Positions 8,255 to 15,685 of a DNA stretch of 22,415 nt are shown in pieces. Source of the DNA: Legionellales bacterium (GTDB lineage Bacteria > Pseudomonadota > Gammaproteobacteria > WLWR01); assembly GCA_012103495.1 (NCBI GenBank), contig WLWR01000005.1, positions 1 to 22,415 on the forward strand, in the 5' to 3' direction. The number at the start of each line of letters is the position of its first letter. The stretch's first letter is position 1. Position numbers and translations under genes: made by a program. The notes beneath the pieces were generated by a model. The model did no database searches, was not told where the DNA came from, and was given only the letters and a program-made list of their open reading frames with translations.

Positions 8255-9109
8255 ATGGTCTGGGTAGGTAAAATCATTGGCAGTATTTTCGGCTACTTAT
8301 TGCTGGGGAATCCTGCGGGTGCATTAATTGGATTGCTGGTGGGCAATTTATTTGATCGTGGATTTAAATTAAATCGGTTGTTAGGAATCGAGGCAGCTTC
8401 ACGTGGTGTCAATGAATCAGTACATTCCTTATGGTTACAAACATTGTTTCAAGTGATGGGACATTTGGCAAAATTAGATGGGCGGGTGACTGAAACGAAT
8501 ATTGAAGCAGCCAATCGACTCATGCGCAGTTTGGGCCTGAATAGCCAAGAGAGGAAACAAGCCATTGATGATTTCAATCGTGGAAAACAGTCTTCATTTA
8601 AGTTGTATCGTTCGGTTCAACAATTACATAGCAGTTGTCAAACCCAGCGATCATTATTAAAGAGTTTTATTGAGCAGCAGTATCAAGTGGCAATGAGCGA
8701 TGGAGTGCTTTCACTTAAAAAACGTAATGTGTTGGCGTCCATTTGTCGACAACTGGGATTTGAGCCTTTGATTGCCGATATGCATTATCAACAGCAGCAA
8801 CGTCAACAACAGTCCCAGTATCAGCATCGTTCTTCTTATTCCCATCAGAAAAAATCTTACCAGTCACATCAGCGTACTAACTATTCTTCGCAAAACAGTG
8901 GATTGAATTCAGAGTTTAAAGTGTTAGGTCTTGCCGAGACCGCGACCAACGCACAAATAAAAAATGCTTATCGAAAGTTAATCAGTCAATACCACCCTGA
9001 TAAAATGATGGGAAAAAAATTGCCGGATGAAATGGTGAGTTTTGCAACAGAAAAAACGCGGGTGATCCGCAAAGCGTATGAAAAAATTCGTACTGCACGT
9101 GGATTTTAA
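8255..9109 (+). CDS. djlA: membrane-anchored J-domain co-chaperone DjlA
   Basis: Type III DnaJ protein that stimulates DnaK ATPase at the inner membrane. The 284-residue protein has the DjlA layout: one glycine-rich N-terminal transmembrane segment (about 8-30; GYLLLGNPAGALIGLLVG), a TerB-like helical domain (about 55-168, MGHLAKLDGRVTETNI and AMSDGVLS), a low-complexity Gln/His/Ser linker (177-216), and a C-terminal J domain with HPD at 247-249. Reading frame and J-domain position match E. coli DjlA (271 aa). No clear ribosome binding site or promoter was recognised upstream. Its stop lies 10 nt from the phoR stop (convergent). Confidence 0.93.
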   Translation: MVWVGKIIGSIFGYLLLGNPAGALIGLLVGNLFDRGFKLNRLLGIEAASRGVNESVHSLWLQTLFQVMGHLAKLDGRVTETNIEAANRLMRSLGLNSQERKQAIDDFNRGKQSSFKLYRSVQQLHSSCQTQRSLLKSFIEQQYQVAMSDGVLSLKKRNVLASICRQLGFEPLIADMHYQQQQRQQQSQYQHRSSYSHQKKSYQSHQRTNYSSQNSGLNSEFKVLGLAETATNAQIKNAYRKLISQYHPDKMMGKKLPDEMVSFATEKTRVIRKAYEKIRTARGF

Positions 9110-9119
9110 TAATTGACGA

Positions 9120-10112
9120 TCAATTTTGTTTCGGAAAAGAGCACATGAATTGACTGCCTTGACTAAATTTACTGGTGATGGTTAATTTCCCTTGATGGCG
9201 CAATAGGACATGTTTGACGATTGCCAAGCCCAGTCCGGTGCCACCGATGTTGCGAGAGCGGCCTTTATCCACGCGATAGAAACGTTCTGTTAAGCGTGGA
9301 ATATGCTCTTGACTGATCCCAATGCCTGTATCTTTGACTACGAAATGTTTTCCTTTATTATTAGCAAACCAACGAACAGTGATCGTACCACCCTTGGGAG
9401 TGTAGCGAACAGCGTTTAAAACTAAATTAGAAAAAGCACTGCGCAATTCAGTTGGCTCACCTTGTAAATTCAAGTCAGGGGTAATGTCAGTGATAAAATT
9501 ATGCTGCTGTTGGCTGACCAGATGCTGCATCTCATGGCAAATATTTTTGATTAAGTCTGATACGTCCACAGTTTGATTTTGCAATGGATTCATAGGTTTG
9601 TGTTCTAAGCGGGAGAGTAACAGTAAATCCTCGACTAAATTTTTCATGCGATCTGTTTGGGTTTGAATGATGCGTAGAATTTTGAGTAATCGCTCATCTT
9701 GATCCAAATATAAATCTTGCAGCATTTCAATGTAACCATGCACAACGGTTAACGGGGTACGCAATTCGTGAGAGACATTTGCTACAAAATCTTGGCGTAG
9801 TTTATCTAGCTCGTGACTGGCGGTAATGTCTCTGGCGATTAATTGATAATTATCACCATGTGTTAACAAACCCATGATCAAGGTTCGTTTACCACGTTGA
9901 TAAGGGAGGGTCAATTCAAGGTGGCCATACGTTTCCAATTGGCTAATGAAGTCTCGTTGTCCCACAATATCATCAATAAGTTTGCCTTTGTCTTTGGTTT
10001 CTAAATGAAACAATTCTTTGGCAGCAGCTTGCCAACCGGTGATTTGATGTTGTTGGTTGATAGTTAAGATGCCATCGGCAAATTGTTTGACAAGGTGAGA
10101 CAGCATATCCAT
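9120..10112 (-). CDS. phoR: PhoR-type sensor histidine kinase lacking membrane segments
   Basis: Predicted to autophosphorylate and phosphorylate PhoB for phosphate-starvation control. From the ATG at 10112 the protein has 330 residues: a PAS-like domain (about 5-95), HisKA with phosphoacceptor His115 in ANVSHELRTPLTV, and HATPase_c with the N-box (NLVLNAVRYTPKGG), DTGIGIS and GGTGLGLAIV. E. coli PhoR (431 aa) has two N-terminal transmembrane helices; here none is seen, even when the frame is extended to 10172 inside phoB. The start is 1 nt after the phoB stop, implying coupling. PhoR is the best match because of the phoB neighbour and the near-identical H-box context; a soluble orphan-like variant is possible. 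Confidence 0.88.
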   Translation of the reverse strand: MDMLSHLVKQFADGILTINQQHQITGWQAAAKELFHLETKDKGKLIDDIVGQRDFISQLETYGHLELTLPYQRGKRTLIMGLLTHGDNYQLIARDITASHELDKLRQDFVANVSHELRTPLTVVHGYIEMLQDLYLDQDERLLKILRIIQTQTDRMKNLVEDLLLLSRLEHKPMNPLQNQTVDVSDLIKNICHEMQHLVSQQQHNFITDITPDLNLQGEPTELRSAFSNLVLNAVRYTPKGGTITVRWFANNKGKHFVVKDTGIGISQEHIPRLTERFYRVDKGRSRNIGGTGLGLAIVKHVLLRHQGKLTITSKFSQGSQFMCSFPKQN

Positions 10113-10113
10113 A

Positions 10114-10815
10114 TCAGTGATTGACTTCAAAACAATAACCAGAGTTTCGCACCGTTCTAATGTAATGATCACAATGTTGTTTGGCTAGTAGTTTGCGAAT
10201 ATGACGAATGTGAACATCGACGGTTCGCTCGGTAACATGTATATTTTTCCAAACGGTTTCTAATAAAAATTGACGTGAAAATACTTTACCAGGATGACTT
10301 AGGAAAAATTCAAATAATTTATATTCAATAGGTCCTGTTTTGACTTTCTGATGATTGATCCAGACTTGTTTTGCATCCAAGTCTAGCTTGACTAAGCCTA
10401 ATTCAAGCGTGCTAGTAAGTGGTTTCTCATCTTGCTTTGTATCTTGAATGCGTCGTAATACAGTTTGAATTCTCGCAATTAATTCACGAGGAGAAAATGG
10501 TTTGACCACATAATCATCGGCACCTGCTTCAAGACCAACAACTTTATTATTTTCATCGGCCTTGGCTGTCAACATAATGATGGGTATGGCTGTGAATTGG
10601 TGGGAAACTTTTAGTTGTTGAATTAAATCAATACCTGATGTATCCGGTAACATCCAATCCAACAAGATTAAATCAGGTGGTGACCGCTGAATGGCAGTTA
10701 GTGCTGTTGCGACGCAGTCGGCTTCCATGACTTCAAACCCTGCGGTTTGCAAAGCAAACCGCACCATATCTCGAATAGGAACTTCGTCGTCAACGACTAA
10801 GATTTTCGCTGACAA
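10114..10815 (-). CDS. phoB: phosphate regulon response regulator PhoB
   Basis: OmpR/PhoB-family transcription factor. The receiver domain shows VVDDE (Asp9, Asp10), phosphoacceptor Asp53 in LILLDWMLP, and Lys105 in DDYVVKPFSPREL; the C-terminal winged helix includes TERTVDVHIRHIRKLL and ends at a typical PhoB position. No ATG is available: the frame opens with TTG codons at 10830, 10827 and 10815. I chose TTG at 10815 because GGAG lies 6 nt upstream and the product then begins MSAKILVVDD, aligning with other PhoB proteins (233 aa versus 229 in E. coli). It sits 16 nt downstream of dksA. Confidence 0.92.
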   Translation of the reverse strand: MSAKILVVDDEVPIRDMVRFALQTAGFEVMEADCVATALTAIQRSPPDLILLDWMLPDTSGIDLIQQLKVSHQFTAIPIIMLTAKADENNKVVGLEAGADDYVVKPFSPRELIARIQTVLRRIQDTKQDEKPLTSTLELGLVKLDLDAKQVWINHQKVKTGPIEYKLFEFFLSHPGKVFSRQFLLETVWKNIHVTERTVDVHIRHIRKLLAKQHCDHYIRTVRNSGYCFEVNH

Positions 10816-10831
10816 TGCATTCTCCAACAAG

Positions 10832-11806
10832 TTAAGAAAACGTTTGTTTTTCTTTAATTTCTGCTAGTGTTTTGCAATCAATACATAAGGTTGCAGTTGG
10901 ACGTGCTTCCAATCGTCGAATACCAATTTCAACACCACAAGCATCACAATAGCCAAATTCTTGTTCTTGGATGCGCTGCAAGGCTTCATCGATTTTTTTG
11001 ATTAATTTGCGCTCACGATCACGGGTACGTAATTCTAAGTTAAATTCTTCTTCTTGAGTGGCACGATCAGTGATGTCGGGGAAATTGGCCGCTTCGTCTT
11101 TCATGTGGGTAACGGTACGATCAACTTCTTGCATCAGAGAAGCTTTCCAAGATTGTAAGATAGTAATGAAATGTTCTTGTTGTTGAGTATTCATATACTC
11201 TTCACCCGTCTTGGGTTGATAGGGTTCGATATCCATTAAATGGCTAAGATCCGTGTTTGATGACCTCAGGGCTTGAATGGTTTCGCTCAAAATAGCACCT
11301 TTCATGTTAGTTGAAGTTTGAGTGACCGTCGGTTGTTTACGACTGGTTACGGCTTTTTTAGTGAGTTTAGTAACCGTTGCTTTCTTCTTAGCTGCGGCTT
11401 TTGGACTCACAGAAGTTTTTTTCATCGTTGTCGTTGAGTGAGCAGAGGCTCTTGAAGTTGTTGACATTTTTTTTATGCTGGATGGGGTCGCGCTTTTTTT
11501 TGTTGTAGTTTTTTTCTTAGCAGTGGAGGTTTTGGCAGCAGCAGTTTTTTTCTTAGCGGCGGAGGTTTTGACAGCAGCAGTTTTTTTCTTAGCGGCGGAG
11601 GTTTTGACAGCAGCAGTTTTTTTCTTAGCGGCGGAGGTTTTGGCAGCAGCAGTTTTTTTCTTAGCGGCGGAGGTTTTGACAGCAGCAGTTTTTTTCTTAG
11701 GAGAACTCATCGCTTTGCTGGCTGTTTTTTTGTTAGCCGCAGTGCTTGCCTTTGTTGAGGCTTTTTTCATGGTTGCTTTCCTAGCACTCGTTTTTTTAGT
11801 CGCCAT
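10832..11806 (-). CDS. dksA: DksA with histone-H1-like Lys/Ala-rich N-terminal tail
   Basis: DksA binds the RNA polymerase secondary channel and with ppGpp reprograms transcription. Residues about 168-324 are a full DksA: EPYQPKTGEEYMN, the coiled coil, tip NFPDITDRA (the two Asp and Ala of DxxDxA kept), and a Cys4 zinc finger (Cys287, 290, 308, 311) with EIGIRRLEARPTATLC. Residues 1-167 are low complexity, rich in Lys, Ala, Thr and Ser, with five 12-residue repeats KKKTAAVKTSAA (37-96), resembling histone H1-like/AlgP tails. The start has GGAG about 10 nt upstream; Met168 lacks a ribosome binding site, so the long form is favoured. Promoter at 11864-11892; phoB follows after 16 nt. Confidence 0.93.
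   Translation of the reverse strand: MATKKTSARKATMKKASTKASTAANKKTASKAMSSPKKKTAAVKTSAAKKKTAAAKTSAAKKKTAAVKTSAAKKKTAAVKTSAAKKKTAAAKTSTAKKKTTTKKSATPSSIKKMSTTSRASAHSTTTMKKTSVSPKAAAKKKATVTKLTKKAVTSRKQPTVTQTSTNMKGAILSETIQALRSSNTDLSHLMDIEPYQPKTGEEYMNTQQQEHFITILQSWKASLMQEVDRTVTHMKDEAANFPDITDRATQEEEFNLELRTRDRERKLIKKIDEALQRIQEQEFGYCDACGVEIGIRRLEARPTATLCIDCKTLAEIKEKQTFS
11517..11696. repeat. five tandem 36-bp repeats inside dksA
   Basis: Units at 11517, 11553, 11589, 11625 and 11661, each beginning TTAGCGGCGGAGGTTTTGAC on the plus strand (first unit TTAGCAGTGG) and ending in a seven-T run plus C. The units differ at only a few positions. Each encodes 12 residues, so gain or loss of a unit keeps the reading frame. 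Confidence 0.95.
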
Positions 11807-11863
11807 AAGTTTGGTTCTCCCATTCGTAAGTACTTAACTGTAGCGTAAATCCATAAGGCTTTA

Positions 11864-11892
11864 TTTATACCTGCATCTTATAAAAGATTCAA
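11864..11892 (-). promoter_or_regulatory. sigma70 promoter for dksA-phoB-phoR
   Basis: On the minus strand TTGAAT (11892-11887) is followed after 17 nt by TATAAA (11869-11864). Predicted start is near 11857, leaving a leader of about 50 nt before the dksA ATG. It lies between the prmC stop and dksA and separates the two transcription units. Confidence 0.6.
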
Positions 11893-11895
11893 CCA

Positions 11896-12759
11896 TTATT
11901 CAGAAGCGAGAATACCGTAAGTAACTCTAGGGTGGCCTGCTAAATCAGAAAGCGTTTGTATGGCTTGGAAGCCTATTTTTGTCATGAATTGTTGAACATG
12001 AGGTGCCTGTTGATAACCGTGCTCTAAACATAAATACCCATTGGGTTTTAACCAACAAGGTGCGTGCTGGATAATTTGGATTAAATCATGCAATCCATCT
12101 TCGCCAGCACGCAAGGCCAGTGAATGCGGTTCAAAAGGTAGACCGCCTTGATTAAGATGCGGATCTTGCTCTGCGATGTAAGGCGGATTGCTGACAATCA
12201 GAGAAAAAGATGCTGGCGGTAAAGCGCGAAACCAATCACTGTGCCGCCAGCAGATATCATGGGGTGGGTGTAAGCGTTTGGCATTGGTCTGTGCAATGGT
12301 TAAGGCCGCGGTTGAGATATCGGTTGCAGTGATAGACCAGTTTGGTCGTTCTAATGCCAAAGCAATGGCAATCGCACCACTGCCTGTTCCTAATTCAAGG
12401 ATGTGACTGTCTTGTGCTAAATCCAATGCTAACACTGTTTCAACCAAAAGCTCTGTTTCTGGACGTGGAATCAATACGTCAGGAGTGACAGTTAAGGTGA
12501 ATGACCAAAAGTCTTTTTGACCCATTAGGTAAGCAATAGGTTCTCCTTGGTGACGTCGCTCAATCAATTGGTTGAATTGGCTGAGCTCATTATTTTGTAA
12601 TAAACGTTGTTCATGAGTGATTAAGAATATGCGATTCACTTGTAGAACGTATGCAAGTAAAATTTCACTATCCAAGCGTGCGCTGGGGGAGGTGCAGGCT
12701 AACTTATTTGTGCTTTGTTGCAACGCGTTGCGCAGAGTAAGAGGAGATGGGTCACTCAT
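11896..12759 (-). CDS. prmC: release factor glutamine methyltransferase
   Basis: Also called hemK; N5-methylates the glutamine of the GGQ motif in RF1 and RF2 using S-adenosylmethionine. From the ATG at 12759 the protein has 287 residues: helical N-terminal substrate-binding domain, ELGTGSGAIAIAL (SAM motif I, from about 122) and the active-site NPPY (191-194). The frame is open to an upstream ATG at 12810, but the start at 12759 overlaps the prfA stop by 8 nt and gives the usual length with the family N-terminus. Its substrate gene prfA is immediately upstream, the standard arrangement. Confidence 0.94.
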   Translation of the reverse strand: MSDPSPLTLRNALQQSTNKLACTSPSARLDSEILLAYVLQVNRIFLITHEQRLLQNNELSQFNQLIERRHQGEPIAYLMGQKDFWSFTLTVTPDVLIPRPETELLVETVLALDLAQDSHILELGTGSGAIAIALALERPNWSITATDISTAALTIAQTNAKRLHPPHDICWRHSDWFRALPPASFSLIVSNPPYIAEQDPHLNQGGLPFEPHSLALRAGEDGLHDLIQIIQHAPCWLKPNGYLCLEHGYQQAPHVQQFMTKIGFQAIQTLSDLAGHPRVTYGILASE

Positions 12760-13837
12760 GTTTGAGTTGAGCCAATAATTCGGTTTGATGCTCACGCATA
12801 AGCGGTTCAATCAAGGGTGCCAAATCACCGTCCATGGCTTCTGAGAGTTTATATAAGGTTAGCTGAATACGGTGATCGGTGATTCGACCTTGTGGGTAAT
12901 TGTAAGTGCGGATTCGTTCAGATCGATCACCGGTTCCCACCAGACTTTTGCGTTTTTGAGCTTGTTCTTGACGTTGTTTGGTTTGCTGTTCGGCTAATAA
13001 TTTGGATTGTAATAACGCCAATGCTTTGGCTCTGTTTTTATGTTGTGAACGTTCATCCTGACATTCAACCACAATACCAGTAGGTAAGTGGGTGATCCGA
13101 ATGGCGGAATCTGTTTTGTTAACATGCTGGCCACCAGCGCCAGAGGAACGGTAAGTGTCAATTCGCAAATCATCCTGTCCAATGACAACCGCATCGATTT
13201 CAGCGACCTCTGGCATGATGGCCACGGTACAAGCTGATGTGTGAATGCGCCCCTGAGATTCAGTTTCAGGTACACGTTGCACGCGATGTGCCCCGGATTC
13301 AAATTTCAAATAGCTATAAACGGCTTGTCCGCTAATTTTGGCGATCATTTCTTTATAACCACCGTGCTCGCCTGGATTGGCGCTGACGATTTCAACTTGC
13401 CAGCGTTGTCGTTCAGCGTAGCGACTGTACATGCGAAATAAATCGCCGACAAAAATGGCTGCCTCATCTCCACCGGTACCAGCTCGGATCTCAAGATACA
13501 CATTGCGTTCATCTTCTGGATTTTTGGGGCGTAATAAGATTTGAATTTCTTGTTCAAGTGTGGTGAGTGTTTGTTTGGCTTGGGTAATTTCTTCCAGTGC
13601 CATGGTTTTTAATTCTGGATCGGGATCCGTGCTTAATTGTTCGGCCTGCTGTTTGATTGATTGTGTATCGCAATAGCGTTGATAGCACTGGATGATTGGT
13701 TCTAACTGCGCGTATTCTTTGGCTAAATCACGAAATTTGGTTTGATCCTGAATGGTTTGGGCGTCACTCAACAGAGCGCCTACTTCTGTAAAGCGCTCTT
13801 GCAATTGATTGAGTTTGGTGATTAGGTTGTTATGCAT
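12752..13837 (-). CDS. prfA: peptide chain release factor 1
   Basis: Recognises UAA and UAG stop codons and triggers peptidyl-tRNA hydrolysis. The 361-residue protein (E. coli: 360) has the stop-codon recognition PxT as PET (190-192, in RVPETESQGRIHTSAC) and the catalytic GGQ (235-237, in SSGAGGQHVN). No clear Shine-Dalgarno is seen before the ATG. The gene hemA, usual upstream neighbour in many gammaproteobacteria, is replaced by icmX, whose stop is only 19 nt away; I saw no convincing promoter between or just before, so read-through from icmWX is plausible. Confidence 0.97.
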   Translation of the reverse strand: MHNNLITKLNQLQERFTEVGALLSDAQTIQDQTKFRDLAKEYAQLEPIIQCYQRYCDTQSIKQQAEQLSTDPDPELKTMALEEITQAKQTLTTLEQEIQILLRPKNPEDERNVYLEIRAGTGGDEAAIFVGDLFRMYSRYAERQRWQVEIVSANPGEHGGYKEMIAKISGQAVYSYLKFESGAHRVQRVPETESQGRIHTSACTVAIMPEVAEIDAVVIGQDDLRIDTYRSSGAGGQHVNKTDSAIRITHLPTGIVVECQDERSQHKNRAKALALLQSKLLAEQQTKQRQEQAQKRKSLVGTGDRSERIRTYNYPQGRITDHRIQLTLYKLSEAMDGDLAPLIEPLMREHQTELLAQLKHE

Positions 13838-13856
13838 GATGTGTAAGAAGACTGGA

Positions 13857-15056
13857 TTATTCTTCGGTTAGATTTAGAGTGTAATTATCTTGCTGTAATG
13901 CTTGTAATTGCATGGTGGACAATGTTGCTAAGATTCGTTCGTACATGAGGCGATTTAAATACAACTGGTAATTCATTCTCGCTAACATATACAGCATTTG
14001 ACGTTGTACCACACTGTCGGAGGATAACTCAATGCGATTGTACCATTCGTTATCAAACAATTCTTTGGTTGCCATTTCGGCTTCAATGGCTGCTTGGCTG
14101 GTTTGACTGTCGGTGTTTAGTTTGCGCTTGGCCAATAGATAATTAAAGTTGCTGATTCCAACAGAGGCTTGAGCTGCATAGGATCTCAAATTGGCAACGT
14201 AGTTTGCTAATAGATCAGGTGCGAATGAAGTGCCTGATTCAATGGCTTTACGGGTTTCAACATAGGCATCGTTAAACTCTGTACTGCTTGGGTAGGAAAT
14301 GTTTTTAACTTGGTTGGTGACGTAACGAATGAAGTTAGCCGCAATTACTTCTTCACTGGTTGGAGTTAATGCACCAGTGAAAGTGTCTTTGTTGCTGGAA
14401 GAGGGGGAGCCGGTACCGGAACTGGCACTCTCCCTGGAAATGTTATAGGCAACAGGATCTAAGAGTGAATCAAGATTTAATTGATCGATTTCAGCTAAAT
14501 TACTTTTGGAGATGTCTTCAATGACGCTGTCGCCTTTAGCGGCTGGTAGGGAACGAGTCGTGGTGAGGACTTGATTGGCATTTTTACAGTTGATGCATTG
14601 ATTATTCCTGTTTAGGTAAGGTGGTATGATGATGTTTGCGATCGCTTGCGCTGTTGGATTGTTTTGGTTGGGATCTTTATCTAAAAAAGAGTTGATCGAG
14701 GAGGGGGCGGCACTGGAACTGGTGGGTAAAAAAGTATTGGTGCGTTGTGGGGGCGCCGCTGTGGCAGATCCCGGTGCTGCGGGTAAGTAAGGAGCAATGC
14801 TGGGAATGAGTCCAATTAAACTGGCTCTGGCTTTATTGGCCAACTCTAGCCAGTTAGTCGTTTCATTTTTGAAAACATCGGTTCTATCGACGATGGCTGC
14901 ATAGTTATCATTCTCAACATCGATACCGTAATAAGAACCGAGGTTTTTAATATATTTTTCCAATTTCTCATTACTGGTACCAAGTTGTTGACTCATGGCG
15001 GCACTTGAAATTAGTAGACTCAGACTACCGATAAATAATCGCACAATCAGTTTCAT
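13857..15056 (-). CDS. icmX: Dot/Icm type IVB secretion protein IcmX
   Basis: IcmX of Legionella is a periplasmic protein required for Dot/Icm function. The 399-residue product starts with a signal peptide (MKLIVRLFIGSLSLLISSAA, then MSQQ), has an Ala/Pro/Ser-rich low-complexity stretch (about 92-120) and one CxxC pair (Cys154, Cys157), and a helical C-terminal half (about 235-395). It is shorter than L. pneumophila IcmX (466 aa from memory). Recognition rests on partial sequence resemblance plus position: it directly follows icmW (2-nt gap, GGAGAAAG upstream), as in Legionella and Coxiella. Confidence 0.88.
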   Translation of the reverse strand: MKLIVRLFIGSLSLLISSAAMSQQLGTSNEKLEKYIKNLGSYYGIDVENDNYAAIVDRTDVFKNETTNWLELANKARASLIGLIPSIAPYLPAAPGSATAAPPQRTNTFLPTSSSAAPSSINSFLDKDPNQNNPTAQAIANIIIPPYLNRNNQCINCKNANQVLTTTRSLPAAKGDSVIEDISKSNLAEIDQLNLDSLLDPVAYNISRESASSGTGSPSSSNKDTFTGALTPTSEEVIAANFIRYVTNQVKNISYPSSTEFNDAYVETRKAIESGTSFAPDLLANYVANLRSYAAQASVGISNFNYLLAKRKLNTDSQTSQAAIEAEMATKELFDNEWYNRIELSSDSVVQRQMLYMLARMNYQLYLNRLMYERILATLSTMQLQALQQDNYTLNLTEE

Positions 15057-15058
15057 AG

Positions 15059-15514
15059 TTAGCTTTCTCCTTCAATGGCTTTGAGGATTAAATTAAAGCG
15101 CTGTTCTGAAAACACGCGGGATAATAAACGAAAACGTTCAAAAATAATATTGCGTTTTAAAAAAATCCCGGCGGGATCTTCATGGCTCACGCTGTTTTCT
15201 TCAGCATACATCAATATGCGTGAGGCAGAGCCGGGATGGACTGTATCAATGGCTTGTAATAAGCGTAATCCGCGGCTGGTTTTGATATTTCCAGCGATGC
15301 GAATGAATAATTCTTCCTGACTTAACTTATCTAAACTGATATTGCTAATATTATCCAATTCTTCGCCCAGATGTTGCATGGCTTGTTCAACATTTGGTTG
15401 TCCATCCAGTGTCCACTCTTCAACGCCTTCCATAAAAGTAATGACTTGGTAAATGGATGGATCGTCATAACCTTTCCAGTATTGACGAGCAGCGGGTAAA
15501 CTCAGATCCGGCAC
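15059..15514 (-). CDS. icmW: Dot/Icm type IVB secretion adaptor IcmW
   Basis: Small acidic cytosolic protein that pairs with IcmS on the type IV coupling complex and recruits effectors. I start it at GTG 15514: GAGG lies about 8 nt upstream, the product begins MPDLSLPAARQYW and is 151 residues, the same length as L. pneumophila IcmW. Conserved blocks include ITFMEGVEEWTLDG, NIKTSRGLRLLQAIDTVHPG, SASRILMYAEE and DPAGIFLKRNIIFERFRLLS. The frame stays open to an ATG at 15580, but that ATG would lie upstream of the predicted promoter. First gene of an icmW-icmX unit. Confidence 0.96.
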   Translation of the reverse strand: MPDLSLPAARQYWKGYDDPSIYQVITFMEGVEEWTLDGQPNVEQAMQHLGEELDNISNISLDKLSQEELFIRIAGNIKTSRGLRLLQAIDTVHPGSASRILMYAEENSVSHEDPAGIFLKRNIIFERFRLLSRVFSEQRFNLILKAIEGES

Positions 15515-15547
15515 GCGAAAAACCTCATTGGATATCAAATTCAGCTT

Positions 15548-15577
15548 ATTGTAGACGCTTCTTTGTGAAAATGACAA
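15548..15577 (-). promoter_or_regulatory. sigma70 promoter for icmW-icmX
   Basis: On the minus strand TTGTCA (15577-15572; 5 of 6) is followed after 18 nt by TACAAT (15553-15548; 5 of 6). Predicted start near 15541 gives a leader of about 27 nt before the GTG start at 15514 and excludes the ATG at 15580. Confidence 0.6.
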
Positions 15578-15619
15578 CAATTGAAGAGAATATACGAAAT
15601 ATCTGGTTTTTAATTTGCA

Positions 15620-15653
15620 TTTAACGAACTCTTAAGCTAAAAGTTATTATAAT
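15620..15653 (+). promoter_or_regulatory. PmrA-box-like site and -10 for icmV-dotA
   Basis: TTTAAC-GAACT-CTTAAG (15620-15636) matches the PmrA consensus YTTAAK-N5-YTTAAK at 11 of 12 defined positions. It is followed after 11 nt by a perfect -10 TATAAT (15648-15653). No -35 box exists; the site covers the -35 position, as for activator-dependent promoters. PmrA is known to control dot/icm genes in Legionella and Coxiella. Confidence 0.5.
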
Positions 15654-15685
15654 TTAAATTAACCAATCACATTTGTTGTTTATTT

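Noticed and set aside
11517..11696. Tandem repeats considered as a CRISPR array
   Set aside because: The 36-bp units are directly adjacent without spacers and are in frame within dksA.
11475..11837. Plus-strand frame of 120 codons with repeated hydrophobic Phe/Leu/Ala/Val pattern
   Set aside because: It is the exact antisense of the Lys/Ala repeats of dksA; the hydrophobic repeat follows from the complement of AAG/AAA and GCT/GCC codons and has no ribosome binding site.
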